The notes under the pieces: model-generated | What the model saw: only the letters and a program-made list of their open reading frames with translations | Database searches by the model: none | Told to the model about the DNA's origin: nothing | Shown: positions 16,714 to 25,979 of the stretch, piece by piece | How the letters are laid out: each line of letters opens with the position of its first letter | Position numbering within the stretch: the stretch's first letter is position 1 | DNA from: CAZROT01 sp964601895 | GTDB taxonomy: Bacteria > Pseudomonadota > Gammaproteobacteria > Enterobacterales > Enterobacteriaceae | Assembly (NCBI GenBank): GCA_964601895.1 | Contig: CAZROT010000008.1 | Span: 1 to 64,000 of the forward strand | Length of the DNA stretch: 64,000 nucleotides | Reading direction: 5' to 3' | Position numbers and translations under genes: made by a program

Positions 16714-17847
16714 ATGGACAAAATAATTTTTAATCCTTCAAACACTATGTCAATAGGCGCTGAAGTAGAACTTCAACTTATCAATCTGACAAATTTTGAT
16801 TTATCAGATCAATCAGAAGTAATTGTACAGCAGGTTAATGACAGGCAGCGTGTCAAGCAGGAACTCACTACCTCCATGATTGAATTGAATTCAAGCCCTC
16901 AGCTTTCTGCTGTGTCTATTTTCCAGGAATTAGTACAGCTGGTGGAAAAAGTACGTGCTACTGCAATAACCTATGATACAGAACTGTGCGGAGGAGGACG
17001 CCATTACAGTAGTGACTGGAAAGATATGTCCATTACCGATAAAAAAAGATATCAAAATATAGCAGCCTATTTTGGCTACTTATCAAAAGCAGGCTGCGTG
17101 TTTGGTCAGCATATTCACATTGGTGTTAAAACCGGTGATGATGCCATCTATTTATGCCATGCATTGCGACAGTACATCCCGCACTTTATCGCATTAAGTG
17201 CTTCATCACCGTATTATCGCGAAGAAGATACCCAATTTTCAAGCTCAAGGTTCAGTTCGTTAGAGTCAATGCCTAACTATGGCAGCTTCGAAGAAATTTA
17301 TTCCTGGCATGAATTTGAAGATTTTTTTCACAAAGTGACTTCATCAGGGGCCATAAACAGTATTAAAGATCTGTACTGGGATATCAGGCCACAGCCGCAG
17401 TTTGGTACCATAGAAATAAGAGTCTGTGATACGCCACTGCACCTTTATCATGCTGCCATGTTAGCAGGCTATGCACATGTGATTGTAAGAATGTTATTAC
17501 AGCAAAAAAATACCGTCACTGGGGATTATCGTGCAATTTATGCAGCAAATAAATTTCGTGCAAACCGCTATGGCTTAGATGCAGAAATTATCAACAATAA
17601 TACTTTTGAGACAGTCATTCTCAGTGAAAATATTCTGCATACTATTGAACGACTACGTACCATGAGCCTGTCTACAGATGAAACTCATGTTGTCAATTAC
17701 ATACATAAATACGTACTAAATGGCATTAGTGACGCTGATATAATAAGAAAAATGATTGACAGTGGTTACGATAAACAAAGGCTGGTATCACAATGCATCA
17801 AAAAATTAACCCACGTTCAGGATGAGAATATGCTGTCATTTTCTTAA
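16714..17847 (+). CDS. YbdK-type carboxylate-amine ligase (GCS2 family)
   Basis: ATP-grasp-like glutamate-cysteine ligase family 2 protein; YbdK of E. coli has weak gamma-glutamylcysteine synthetase activity, so glutathione-type chemistry is possible but not proven. 377 residues, the usual family length. Visible signatures: SIGAEVELQLI at the start, ELCGGGRHY, FGQHIHIGV near 130-138 and WDIRPQPQFGTIEIRVCDTP near 225-245. The start at 16714 is preferred over 16702 because GGAG at 16704-16707 lies 6 nt upstream. The gene is isolated, preceded by a 20-bp palindrome, and AT-rich compared with the toxin, consistent with acquisition separate from its neighbours. Confidence 0.85.
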   Translation: MDKIIFNPSNTMSIGAEVELQLINLTNFDLSDQSEVIVQQVNDRQRVKQELTTSMIELNSSPQLSAVSIFQELVQLVEKVRATAITYDTELCGGGRHYSSDWKDMSITDKKRYQNIAAYFGYLSKAGCVFGQHIHIGVKTGDDAIYLCHALRQYIPHFIALSASSPYYREEDTQFSSSRFSSLESMPNYGSFEEIYSWHEFEDFFHKVTSSGAINSIKDLYWDIRPQPQFGTIEIRVCDTPLHLYHAAMLAGYAHVIVRMLLQQKNTVTGDYRAIYAANKFRANRYGLDAEIINNNTFETVILSENILHTIERLRTMSLSTDETHVVNYIHKYVLNGISDADIIRKMIDSGYDKQRLVSQCIKKLTHVQDENMLSFS

Positions 17848-18079
17848 CTAAGAAAACATGGCACCCGTTCTTTATGATTATCCGGTATGCAAATAAATTC
17901 ATACCGTTCTCGTATCCATGTTAATGCTGCAATACTATTGATTTAATTGACTGCAATAATAACATAGCTTTATCTATTAAGGATAACGCCCTGTTTCCGC
18001 CAGCATCCTGTTATCAACAACCCCGCAAAAAACATCACTGAACTTCACTTAATTCCTTGATCTTCATGCAATAAAAACC

Positions 18080-18090
18080 AGATCTGACCG
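18080..18090. promoter_or_regulatory. Possible FadR operator upstream of fadH
   Basis: AGATCTGACCG matches 7 of 10 fixed positions of the FadR core TGGTCNGACCA, about 105 nt before the fadH start. FadR controls fatty-acid oxidation genes in enterobacteria. The match is weak. The rest of the 347-bp gap 17848-18194 shows nothing else. Confidence 0.2.
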
Positions 18091-18194
18091 ACGTATTTTC
18101 AGCCTCTGACAAAGATAATTATGGAAGATTATGTTAATAAAAAGTTATATTACTGCTTATAGAATTTCATGAGATTACCTTCACTGGAGCCAGA

Positions 18195-20216
18195 ATGACC
18201 GCTTACCCGCATTTATTTGCACCACTGGATCTGGGTTTTATCACACTAAAAAATCGCATTATGATGGGATCGATGCATACCGGTCTCGAGGCGCTACCCG
18301 AAGGTCCACAGCGCCTCGCTGCGTTTTACACAGAACGCGCAGCAGCAGGTGTCGGGCTGATTGTCACCGGTGGTGTGGCTCCCAACCAAAAAGGTGTGTT
18401 AACTCAGGGGGATCTGTCATTAACTGATACACAAGAAATCGGCTGGCACCGTATTATCACTGATGCCGTGCACCAGGCAGGCAGCAGGATAGCGTTGCAA
18501 ATTCTTCACGCCGGGCGCTACAGCTATCAGCCAGAACCACTGGCACCTTCAGCCTTGCAGGCAGTTATCAATCCCTTCTCCCCGCGCGCCATGTCACACA
18601 GCGAGATTGAACAAACCATTGCTGATTTTGCCCATTGTGCTGCGCTGGCACAGCAGGCCGGTTATGATGGTGTTGAAATTATGGGCTCTGAAGGCTATCT
18701 GATTAACCAGTTTCTCACTACCCGCACCAATCAACGAACAGATGCATGGGGAGGAAGCTTTGCCCACAGAATGCGCTTTCCTGTTGATATTGTGCGCGCA
18801 GTACGTCAGGCCACAGGTAGCGCATTTATTGTCATTTATCGATTATCCATGCTGGATCTGGTGCATGAGGGATCTGACTGGCAGGAAATAGAGCAGCTGG
18901 CCTGCGCCATTGAACAGGCAGGAGCCACGCTTATTAATACAGGAATAGGCTGGCATGAAGCACGCATTCCGACAATAGCAACCCGGGTACCGCGCGCAGC
19001 ATTCAGCTGGGTCACCGCTAACCTGATGGGTAAAGTCACTATTCCTCTGATAACCACAAATCGCATCAACGATCCGGCTGTGGCTGAACAGGTGCTGGCA
19101 CAGGGACATGCCGATATTATCTCCATGGCCAGACCCTTTTTAGCTGATCCCGCTTTTGTGAAAAAAGCATTTGAAGGCAGGGCAGATGAAATTAATACCT
19201 GCATTGGCTGTAATCAGGCCTGTCTGGACAAGGTATTTAAACACGAAACTGCTTCCTGTCTCGTCAATCCACGTGCCTGCCATGAAAGTGAAATGCCGGT
19301 AAAAATGGCAAAAAATGCCAGGTCTCTGGCGGTGGTGGGTGCAGGCCCTGCAGGCCTGGCATTTGCCATTACCGCAGCCAGCCGGGGTCACCAGGTTACC
19401 TTATTTGATGAAGCTGATGAAATTGGCGGGCAGTTTACGCTCGCACGCCAGATTCCGGGTAAGGAAGAATTCCATGAAACGCTACGCTATTTTAACAGGC
19501 AGCTGGCACTGCATCAGGTCACGCTGATGTTGAATAAAACCGTTGATGCCACAGAGCTCGCCGCGTTTGATGAAATCATTCTTGCCTCTGGCATCAAGCC
19601 ACGGATACCGGAGATTAAGGGAATCACACATCCAAAAGTGTTAACGTACCTGGATGTATTACATGATAAAAAACCAGTCGGCCAGTGTGTAGCCATAATC
19701 GGTGCCGGCGGTATTGGCTTTGATATGGCAGAGTATCTGAGCCATACAGTCCCATCTCCCCGCCTTGATACTGTTCAGTTTAATGTTGAATGGGGTATCG
19801 ATCAGACATTAGCACACCGTGGTGGCCTGTCACCACAGGGTGCCAGAATGGCGCCTGCTACGCGCCAGCTATTTTTGCTACAGCGTAAAACCAGCAAAAT
19901 GGGGGAAGAACTGGGTAAAACTACCGGCTGGATCCATAAGAGCAGTCTCACCCTGCGTGGCGTTAACCTGTTAAATGGTGTCAGCTATGAAGCCATCGAC
20001 GATAAGGGGTTACATATCAGTCGTAATGCGCAGAAAAGCTGCCTGCCAGCAGACACTATCATTATCTGTGCCGGGCAGGAAGCACGCAGGGAACTGTACG
20101 ACCCACTGGTTGCACTGAAAAAAACCGTACACTTGATTGGCGGCGCAGATACCGCCCTTAAGCTGGATGCCTTTCGGGCCATCAAGCAGGGCACCTATCT
20201 TGCAATGCATATTTAA
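18195..20216 (+). CDS. fadH: 2,4-dienoyl-CoA reductase (NADPH)
   Basis: Reduces 2,4-dienoyl-CoA to 3-enoyl-CoA so that unsaturated fatty acids with even-numbered double bonds can enter beta-oxidation. 673 residues, as in E. coli. N-terminal FMN-binding TIM barrel (APLDLGFITLKNRIMMGSMH; active-site Tyr in GSEGYLINQF; GWHEARIPTIA), 4Fe-4S cysteines in CIGCNQACLDKVF and ASCLVNPRAC, then FAD (VVGAGPAGLAFAI) and NADPH (AIIGAGGIGFDMAEY) domains. No break. It stands alone between two wide intergenic gaps. Keeping it suggests that host fatty acids can be used if the rest of the fad pathway exists. Confidence 0.96.
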   Translation: MTAYPHLFAPLDLGFITLKNRIMMGSMHTGLEALPEGPQRLAAFYTERAAAGVGLIVTGGVAPNQKGVLTQGDLSLTDTQEIGWHRIITDAVHQAGSRIALQILHAGRYSYQPEPLAPSALQAVINPFSPRAMSHSEIEQTIADFAHCAALAQQAGYDGVEIMGSEGYLINQFLTTRTNQRTDAWGGSFAHRMRFPVDIVRAVRQATGSAFIVIYRLSMLDLVHEGSDWQEIEQLACAIEQAGATLINTGIGWHEARIPTIATRVPRAAFSWVTANLMGKVTIPLITTNRINDPAVAEQVLAQGHADIISMARPFLADPAFVKKAFEGRADEINTCIGCNQACLDKVFKHETASCLVNPRACHESEMPVKMAKNARSLAVVGAGPAGLAFAITAASRGHQVTLFDEADEIGGQFTLARQIPGKEEFHETLRYFNRQLALHQVTLMLNKTVDATELAAFDEIILASGIKPRIPEIKGITHPKVLTYLDVLHDKKPVGQCVAIIGAGGIGFDMAEYLSHTVPSPRLDTVQFNVEWGIDQTLAHRGGLSPQGARMAPATRQLFLLQRKTSKMGEELGKTTGWIHKSSLTLRGVNLLNGVSYEAIDDKGLHISRNAQKSCLPADTIIICAGQEARRELYDPLVALKKTVHLIGGADTALKLDAFRAIKQGTYLAMHI

Positions 20217-20658
20217 CTCATTCTTAGCACATCACAATGTGTCATGAACGTAACAATAAGGCTGGCTAAGCATACCCACTGCATGCATTTTCTTTCATTT
20301 CAGCCAGCAAAATGCTGTTTTTTTAATGAAAAGCCGCTGGTAACGATGAGCCAGCAAAGGAAATGTTTGCATACAAGGTCTATCAGTGGCGACATGGTGA
20401 TTTTGTAGCATTATCGCGACCGCAGCGTATATCGACTGGTTATCTGTCACAACCTGGCTAAAATTAAGAAACAGGCTTTTATAAATAAAGAATAAGGTAA
20501 TGATAACCTAAAAAAATCTGTCACACTTACTGTATCACCATGAAGAAAAAAGTGAATCTTTCCTGTTTTTCAGTTGTAATCACATACTGATGTACCTTAC
20601 AGTGCGTTTTTCTTAATGCCTAATTAAAGAACAACACAGTGACTTCAGGACAAATCGG
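20217..20658. other. 442-bp intergenic gap, fadH to yqjA
   Basis: No coding frame or RNA that I recognise. The last 100 bp are AT-rich and should contain the yqjA promoter. No clear terminator for fadH is seen. Confidence 0.5.
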
Positions 20659-21330
20659 ATGGAGATTATCCAGCAACTCTTATATGCGTTATGGCAACAG
20701 GATTATGAAACTCTGTCCAACCCTTCTCTGGTTTGGACAATCTATATCCTGTTATTTACGATACTGTTTTTAGAAAACGGTCTGTTACCGGCAGCATTTT
20801 TACCAGGAGACAGCCTGTTGGTTCTGGTGGGTGTTCTTATCTCCAAAGATGCCCTGAGCTTTCCTGTAACACTGGTTATTCTGACTGTCGCAGCAAGCCT
20901 CGGATGCTGGATGAGCTATATACAGGGGAGACTCCTGGGTAATACCCAACTGGTACAGGGCTGGCTTGCTCACCTCCCTGCTCATTATCATGAGCGTGCA
21001 CATCAGCTGTTTCATCGTCACGGCTTATCTGCACTGCTGATAGGGCGTTTTCTGGCATTCATTCGTACTCTTTTACCCACCATTGCCGGTCTTTCTGGCC
21101 TCAATAATGCGCGCTTTCAATTTTTTAACTGGGCAAGCGGGTTCCTCTGGGTATTGATTTTAATCTCTATTGGTTTTGCACTGGGAAAAACACCCGTGTT
21201 TCTGAAATATGAAGATGAACTGATGTTCGTGTTGATATTATTACCATTAGCATTACTCGTGACCGGATTATTCGCTTCTCTTTACGTTCTCTGGAAAAAA
21301 AAAGGCGCCAGCCGTACTGATAAAAAATGA
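20659..21330 (+). CDS. yqjA: DedA-family membrane protein YqjA
   Basis: Inner-membrane DedA protein; in E. coli YqjA and YghB are redundant and needed for proton-motive-force upkeep, envelope integrity and growth at high temperature or alkaline pH, and the family is linked to lipid-carrier or phospholipid flipping. 223 residues that follow E. coli YqjA: ENGLLPAAFLPGDSLLVLVG with the conserved acidic residues, GRFLAFIRTLLPTIAGLSG with the conserved arginines, and a Lys-rich C-terminus after the last helix (LYVLWKKKGAS). E. coli yqjA is cotranscribed with mzrA; no mzrA is seen here, and a terminator follows directly. Confidence 0.95.
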   Translation: MEIIQQLLYALWQQDYETLSNPSLVWTIYILLFTILFLENGLLPAAFLPGDSLLVLVGVLISKDALSFPVTLVILTVAASLGCWMSYIQGRLLGNTQLVQGWLAHLPAHYHERAHQLFHRHGLSALLIGRFLAFIRTLLPTIAGLSGLNNARFQFFNWASGFLWVLILISIGFALGKTPVFLKYEDELMFVLILLPLALLVTGLFASLYVLWKKKGASRTDKK

Positions 21331-21340
21331 ATTCTGTTGA

Positions 21341-21368
21341 GTACCATCTATAGATGGTACTGTTTTTT
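21341..21368 (+). terminator. Intrinsic terminator of yqjA
   Basis: A 20-bp perfect palindrome GTACCATCTA/TAGATGGTAC (21341-21360) followed by TGTTTTTT, 10 nt after the yqjA stop. Stem and T run have the form of a rho-independent terminator. Confidence 0.85.
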
Positions 21369-21455
21369 GCCCGGCCTTCTTTACCCTCAAGGCCAGCGCG
21401 CCTCAACATCATGCATGCCATGCCCTCTTTACAAAAATAACAATGAAATATCAAC

Positions 21456-21475
21456 TAGTTAAAAAAATTTAACTA
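21456..21475. promoter_or_regulatory. 8-bp inverted repeat before the second effector-like gene
   Basis: Arms TAGTTAAA (21456-21463) and TTTAACTA (21468-21475), 4 nt apart, end 13 nt before the first possible ATG at 21489. Position and TTAA content resemble the repeats before other accessory genes in this window. Confidence 0.35.
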
Positions 21476-21488
21476 AACTATCGCCATA

Positions 21489-23564
21489 ATGATTGATTTG
21501 TTAATGAGTATCGTTATCATTCTTATTTTAAAAAAAATTAAGAAACAGTTTATGGCCATTAATCTACAACGTACTGCTTTTACTCTTACAGATAACCAGA
21601 AGAACCTCGCTGTCAATCTGACGCACAAAGCTGGAAAAACATCCATCAATACCACGCCTGGATCGAATGCATTTTTCAATCTGATAAGAAAAATTTGTAA
21701 TACCATCAGAAATACCTTTCGTTCTGTTGATGGCATTGACGAAGCCACGCTTCCGGTGGGGCTGCTATTATCGCCTACAGGACAAGCCATCCTGTCTTTA
21801 ACGGTTGTTGGCGTCGGGACACCGTTTGTTGCTTTAGGCGCAGAAGGTGCTGTTATTGAAATGCGTGAACGCTTTCATGAGCGCATTCCACAAATGCTGG
21901 AAAAAATGCTCAGACACTGCACTGAAATTGAGAAGCTATTGGAACGCCATGGAATTGCCACAGAATCCGATGATATTTCAATGACATTTGATGATTGTGA
22001 ATCAGGACTGCAACTGATTCAACTTTCCAGCAAAGTGACCAGAAAGTGTCAGGCGTTCTTACAACTGCTCGAAACACACAGAGACAGGTTTGAAAAGGAT
22101 GTCCAGCTGGTACACATGGTGGAACAGTTCGGTCAGGACATGAATATACTTGCTGCTGAACTAATCGATCGTAACATGAGTCCATTGGGTGCTTACGCCA
22201 TGATGAGCATGACCGTGGGAATGGTAATGTTATGTGCTCAATCCATCACAAAATTGATTGAATTACACTCCGCTACAGTCAGTGCGGCAATAGCAGCTGG
22301 CAAAATAGTACCAATCAGTGGCTGCATCAGCGCGACCGGAATGCCGGTATTTCTACTTGCCCAAATCGTGATGGCCATTTACGGTGCCGGCTGTGCAACA
22401 GCAGGCATCAGACATGATAACAACATGAAAAAAGACAGTGAAGTGTTGCATGAATTCCAGCAGCTTTATGATAGCGGTGTTTTTCCTGAACTCGCTTTAT
22501 TGCCTCAGGCCGTTACCATGTCTCAGGAGCTGCTGAAAGAAAAGCGCCATTGTAACAGATGGCATTCCACGTTATATGGATCAGGTACTGCAGTCGGGCA
22601 GTCATTCATGGCCAGTTATACCCTCATCACATTATTGATATCCGCTGGCGTGGTCACCGCAGCAGCAGCCCCGGCAATCGCCGCTGTACTGGCTGCAGCT
22701 GGTGTACCACTGACCGTTGGCATGGCCGCCAGCAGAATCATTTACAAAAACAAAGAAAGCCGGCTACTGGGCGCAGATGCTTCTGATGCTGCACGCACCA
22801 AAGCAACCGCGTTTGTGCAACATAAAATCATCCGTGCCGCTGCTGAGATTGACCCACAGCGTGCACTACAAAACGCAATGCAGGCAACAACAGAGGAATT
22901 GGATAAACAACAAAAACTGGTGGCTGAATCAAAACTGCATTCAATTATTGACAAAGCGCTGATTAAAGCCCGTAAAAATCACACCGCTGTGACAGCAGAA
23001 AACCTGCGTGCAGAGGTTAGCAATGAAATCAACAGGCTTATTGCCCACAAAGAGAGTCGTTTCAGAATACAACATACGACCCTGTTAGCAGGCGATTTAA
23101 AACTGATGAAAACACTATTTGAGCAGGATTATGGGATGAATTTTTTCGCTAACGACATGGAGAAAACACAAGAAAACCTGAATGAACGCGTCATGAAAAA
23201 TCTGGCTGACAGCCAATTAACGCTATCTGATAACAGTATCGAAAAAGCACTGCATTATACCGCGAAAAAATTGATAAAAATCAACGGCGAGCCAGAAATT
23301 AATGCGGCTCTGCAGACAGACCACTTCACTGTTGCTGCCATGCAACAGCTAAGTGAAACGAATATCAGTGCCAATAGTATTATGAACCGTAAACTCACCA
23401 GCCTTGCCATAAAACAGCTAAAAGACGACGGTAAATATCTGAGAAATATGACCAGCGGTCATCTGATTCCCTTAATGAGGGTATTCAATCAAATTGTAGA
23501 AATAAAACGTGGTTATATACCAGTAAATAGCGCCCACACCCTCAACTTACAGACACAACAGTAA
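21489..23564 (+). CDS. Putative secreted/effector-like membrane protein, unknown function
   Basis: 691 residues from ATG 21489; ATG 21552 (MAINLQRTAF) is an equally good start because neither has a strong ribosome site and the first 21 residues are an odd hydrophobic-basic leader. Hydrophobic segments are at about 88-120, 233-252, 262-303 and 373-412 (VVTAAAAPAIAAVLAAAGVP); the regions between and after them are long charged helices, likely coiled coils. Pairs of Gly/Ala-rich hydrophobic segments between amphipathic helices are common in translocators and membrane-inserting effectors of type III systems, but I cannot name a family. A terminator isolates it from yqjA and an inverted repeat precedes it. 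No chaperone gene is adjacent. Confidence 0.6.
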   Translation: MIDLLMSIVIILILKKIKKQFMAINLQRTAFTLTDNQKNLAVNLTHKAGKTSINTTPGSNAFFNLIRKICNTIRNTFRSVDGIDEATLPVGLLLSPTGQAILSLTVVGVGTPFVALGAEGAVIEMRERFHERIPQMLEKMLRHCTEIEKLLERHGIATESDDISMTFDDCESGLQLIQLSSKVTRKCQAFLQLLETHRDRFEKDVQLVHMVEQFGQDMNILAAELIDRNMSPLGAYAMMSMTVGMVMLCAQSITKLIELHSATVSAAIAAGKIVPISGCISATGMPVFLLAQIVMAIYGAGCATAGIRHDNNMKKDSEVLHEFQQLYDSGVFPELALLPQAVTMSQELLKEKRHCNRWHSTLYGSGTAVGQSFMASYTLITLLISAGVVTAAAAPAIAAVLAAAGVPLTVGMAASRIIYKNKESRLLGADASDAARTKATAFVQHKIIRAAAEIDPQRALQNAMQATTEELDKQQKLVAESKLHSIIDKALIKARKNHTAVTAENLRAEVSNEINRLIAHKESRFRIQHTTLLAGDLKLMKTLFEQDYGMNFFANDMEKTQENLNERVMKNLADSQLTLSDNSIEKALHYTAKKLIKINGEPEINAALQTDHFTVAAMQQLSETNISANSIMNRKLTSLAIKQLKDDGKYLRNMTSGHLIPLMRVFNQIVEIKRGYIPVNSAHTLNLQTQQ

Positions 23565-23672
23565 CGATGCTGCATAAGTGGCATGCTGATGCGATTTTTT
23601 GCATTAAACGCGCAATAAACCAGCAATCAATGGACTGTGTTTAAACGATGATAATCCCTGTGAGTCAAGATC

Positions 23673-24530
23673 ATGAAAGATAACAATAAACAGCACTCCC
23701 AACAACGTCGTGATATGTTAAAACATGCTGCCGCATTAAGTACCTTAACGCTCTTACCTGCTTTTGCTGGTACCGACAAAACGATAAATACGATTACACA
23801 CACCAGAGACAATAAAACACGCACGGAAACAAAGGCTCCCTCTGTCAGGCATAACATCGCTATATTGATTTATCCACAAATGGTTATGCTGGATATGATC
23901 GGCCCACAAATGGTGTTCAATGAGGCGGGCTGCAACATTGATCTGGTATGGAAAGACAGGGCTGCCGTTAGCACTGATCTCGCCATCCCACTTACGGCAA
24001 CCGCCACTTTTAATGAATACACACATGCTCCCGATGTATTGTTAATTCCGGGTGGCCTCATGGGCAGCATCGCCTGCATGAACGACCCGCTGGTGTTAGA
24101 TTTTGTACAAAAAACAGGAAAAAAGGCACGCTGGGTCACCAGCGTCTGTACCGGCTCTCTGGTACTCGCGGGCGCTGGATTATTAAATGGCTACAAAGCA
24201 ACATCACACTGGGGAGTAAGGCATTTATTACCACTTATGGGAGCCATCAATACTGAAGAGCGTGTAGTCATTGACAGAAATCGTATAACCGGTGGTGGTG
24301 TGACGGCAGGTATCGATTTTGGTCTGACATTACTGGAAAAATTACAGGGCAGGGAAATCGCTGAATCAGTTGAACTGGTGATTGAATACACGCCCAAACC
24401 ACCATTTAATGTAGGCTCACCGGAGCTGGCGGGCCCAGACAGAATGAAAGCAGCCATGCTACAGCGCCACGATATTGATAAAATGGCCCTTAATGCTGCC
24501 GAGGCTGCCAGAGAAAGACTAAAAATTTAA
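23673..24530 (+). CDS. Tat-exported DJ-1/PfpI protein, isonitrile hydratase-like
   Basis: 285 residues. The N-terminus has a twin-arginine motif (QRRDMLK at 11-17) and a hydrophobic stretch, predicting folded export to the periplasm. The rest is a DJ-1/PfpI (class I glutamine amidotransferase-like) domain: LLIPGGLMG, then the nucleophile elbow VTSVCTGSLVLAGAG with Cys159, ATSHW and GGGVTAGIDFGLTLLEKL. These match isonitrile hydratase-like proteins, which turn isonitriles into N-substituted formamides; the same fold occurs in AraC-type regulators but no DNA-binding domain is present. Substrate is not proven. It stands alone between the effector-like gene and rnpB. Confidence 0.8.
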   Translation: MKDNNKQHSQQRRDMLKHAAALSTLTLLPAFAGTDKTINTITHTRDNKTRTETKAPSVRHNIAILIYPQMVMLDMIGPQMVFNEAGCNIDLVWKDRAAVSTDLAIPLTATATFNEYTHAPDVLLIPGGLMGSIACMNDPLVLDFVQKTGKKARWVTSVCTGSLVLAGAGLLNGYKATSHWGVRHLLPLMGAINTEERVVIDRNRITGGGVTAGIDFGLTLLEKLQGREIAESVELVIEYTPKPPFNVGSPELAGPDRMKAAMLQRHDIDKMALNAAEAARERLKI

Positions 24531-24572
24531 TCAGCAGACAAAAATACCGCGCTGACAACACCGCCTTGACAG

Positions 24573-24599
24573 GCAAAAGCAGCAGATGACTGCTTTTGC
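24573..24599. terminator. Hairpin between the DJ-1/PfpI gene and rnpB
   Basis: A 10-bp stem GCAAAAGCAG/CTGCTTTTGC with a 7-nt loop lies 42 nt after the plus-strand gene and 45 nt beyond the 3' end of rnpB on the minus strand. A T run occurs only about 18 nt downstream on the plus strand, so terminator function is uncertain. Confidence 0.4.
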
Positions 24600-24643
24600 A
24601 GCGGATACAGAAACTGTTTTTTTAACTAAAAATAAACGCAAGA

Positions 24644-25017
24644 AGAAAGTTGACCGATAAGCCGGGTTCTGTCGTGGACAGCCATTCCTCTAGGCCAGCA
24701 CTCGCGTACTGGCTCAAGCAGCCTACCCGGGTTCAGTACGGGCCATACCATGTGAACCCCTATTTGGCCTTGCTCCGGGTGGAGTTTACCCTGCCACATG
24801 CTGTTACCAGTTGTGCGGTGTGCTCTTACCACACCGTTTCACCCTTACCTGATCTCACTTTCATGAGCCATCGGCGGTTTGTTCTCTGTTGCACTTGTCG
24901 TAGGCTTGCGCCTCCCAGGCATTACCTGGCACCCTGCCCTATGGAGCCCGGACTTTCCTCTCCTGCGCCAGCCCTTAAAAAGGACAACAACGCAGCAGCG
25001 ACTGTCTGGTCAACTTC
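24644..25017 (-). ncRNA. rnpB: RNase P RNA (M1 RNA)
   Basis: Catalytic RNA of ribonuclease P, which cuts the 5' leader from tRNA precursors. On the minus strand the sequence starts GAAGTTGACCAGACAGTCGC and contains the invariant block GAGAGGAAAGTCCGGGCTCC (plus-strand 24943-24962), the GGTAAACTCCACCCGGAGCA block, and the 3' part CCCGGCTTATCGGTCAAC. About 374 nt, the usual bacterial type A length. It lies directly downstream of rsmI on the same strand, with about 20 bp between them. Exact ends are estimated by alignment with E. coli. Confidence 0.95.
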
Positions 25018-25037
25018 AGGGGGCGATTATAATGATA

Positions 25038-25916
25038 TCAGGCAGGAATGTCATTCTTTCGTTGTGCTAACAGGTGGCGATAGAGGGCATTTTTTTTCAC
25101 ATGATGAATTTGTGCTGTCAATGCAGCGGCTTTTTTTAATGGCAGTTCTTGTTGCAATAAAACCAGAGTATGCAATACCGCGGCAGGTAAGATATCTTCA
25201 CGGGGCGCTTTATAGCCTTCCACTATCAATACCATCTCACCCCGGCAGCGTTTTTCGTCTTCCTGCACCCATGCCAGTAGTTCACCCACAGGTGCTCCAT
25301 ATATAGATTCCCATATTTTGGTCAATTCACGTGCCAGAACGACATAACGCAAAGGGCCGAATACAGCCACCATATCCTGCAAACTGTCCAGTAATCTGTG
25401 CGTGGATTCATAAAAGATAATCGTTCGCGGCTCTTCCCGTAGTTGCTGCAGGCTGTCTTTACGGCTTTTTGTTTTGGCAGGAAGAAATCCTTCGTAACAG
25501 AAACGCGTTGCAGCAATACCTGATGCTGACAATGCAACAACAGCAGCACAAGCACCGGGCAACGGAGTAACGCAAATGCCTGCTGCACGGCAACGCTGTA
25601 CCAGATAATACCCCGGATCATTAATGAGGGGCGTTCCTGCATCAGAAACCAGTGCTATACTTTTACCTTCCTGTAACTGTATTAGTAATTCATCCGCTTT
25701 TTGCTGTTCATTATGATCATGAAGTGCAAATAAACGTGCACTGATAGCAAAGTGCTGTAATAACAACCCTGTGTGGCGTGTATCTTCTGCCGCAACGATA
25801 TCAACCTCTCGCAGTACTGCTAACGCACGCAGAGTGATATCCCCCAAATTACCTATGGGTGTAGGCACCAGGTAAAGTGTAGATGAAGAAACTGCTGTTT
25901 TGTCATGTTGATTCAT
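25038..25916 (-). CDS. rsmI: 16S rRNA 2'-O-ribose C1402 methyltransferase RsmI
   Basis: SAM-dependent tetrapyrrole-methylase-fold enzyme that methylates the ribose of C1402 in 16S rRNA. 292 residues from ATG 25916 (MNQHDKTAV), chosen over 25931 by analogy with E. coli. Motifs: LYLVPTPIGNLGDITLRAL, AAEDTRHTGLLLQHF, LVSDAGTPLINDPG, FCYEGFLPAK, FYESTHRLLDSL. Divergent from lpoA, with their 5' ends about 60 bp apart, as in other enterobacteria. No break. Confidence 0.96.
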   Translation of the reverse strand: MNQHDKTAVSSSTLYLVPTPIGNLGDITLRALAVLREVDIVAAEDTRHTGLLLQHFAISARLFALHDHNEQQKADELLIQLQEGKSIALVSDAGTPLINDPGYYLVQRCRAAGICVTPLPGACAAVVALSASGIAATRFCYEGFLPAKTKSRKDSLQQLREEPRTIIFYESTHRLLDSLQDMVAVFGPLRYVVLARELTKIWESIYGAPVGELLAWVQEDEKRCRGEMVLIVEGYKAPREDILPAAVLHTLVLLQQELPLKKAAALTAQIHHVKKNALYRHLLAQRKNDIPA

Positions 25917-25979
25917 TTGTATCATCCACATTGTCGATTTAACATTAACCTGTTTAAAAACAAATCATCCGGACACAGC

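Noticed and set aside
24650..25306. A 218-codon plus frame across the RNase P RNA and the end of rsmI
   Set aside because: The underlying minus-strand sequence is rnpB with its invariant blocks; the frame has no protein-like pattern.
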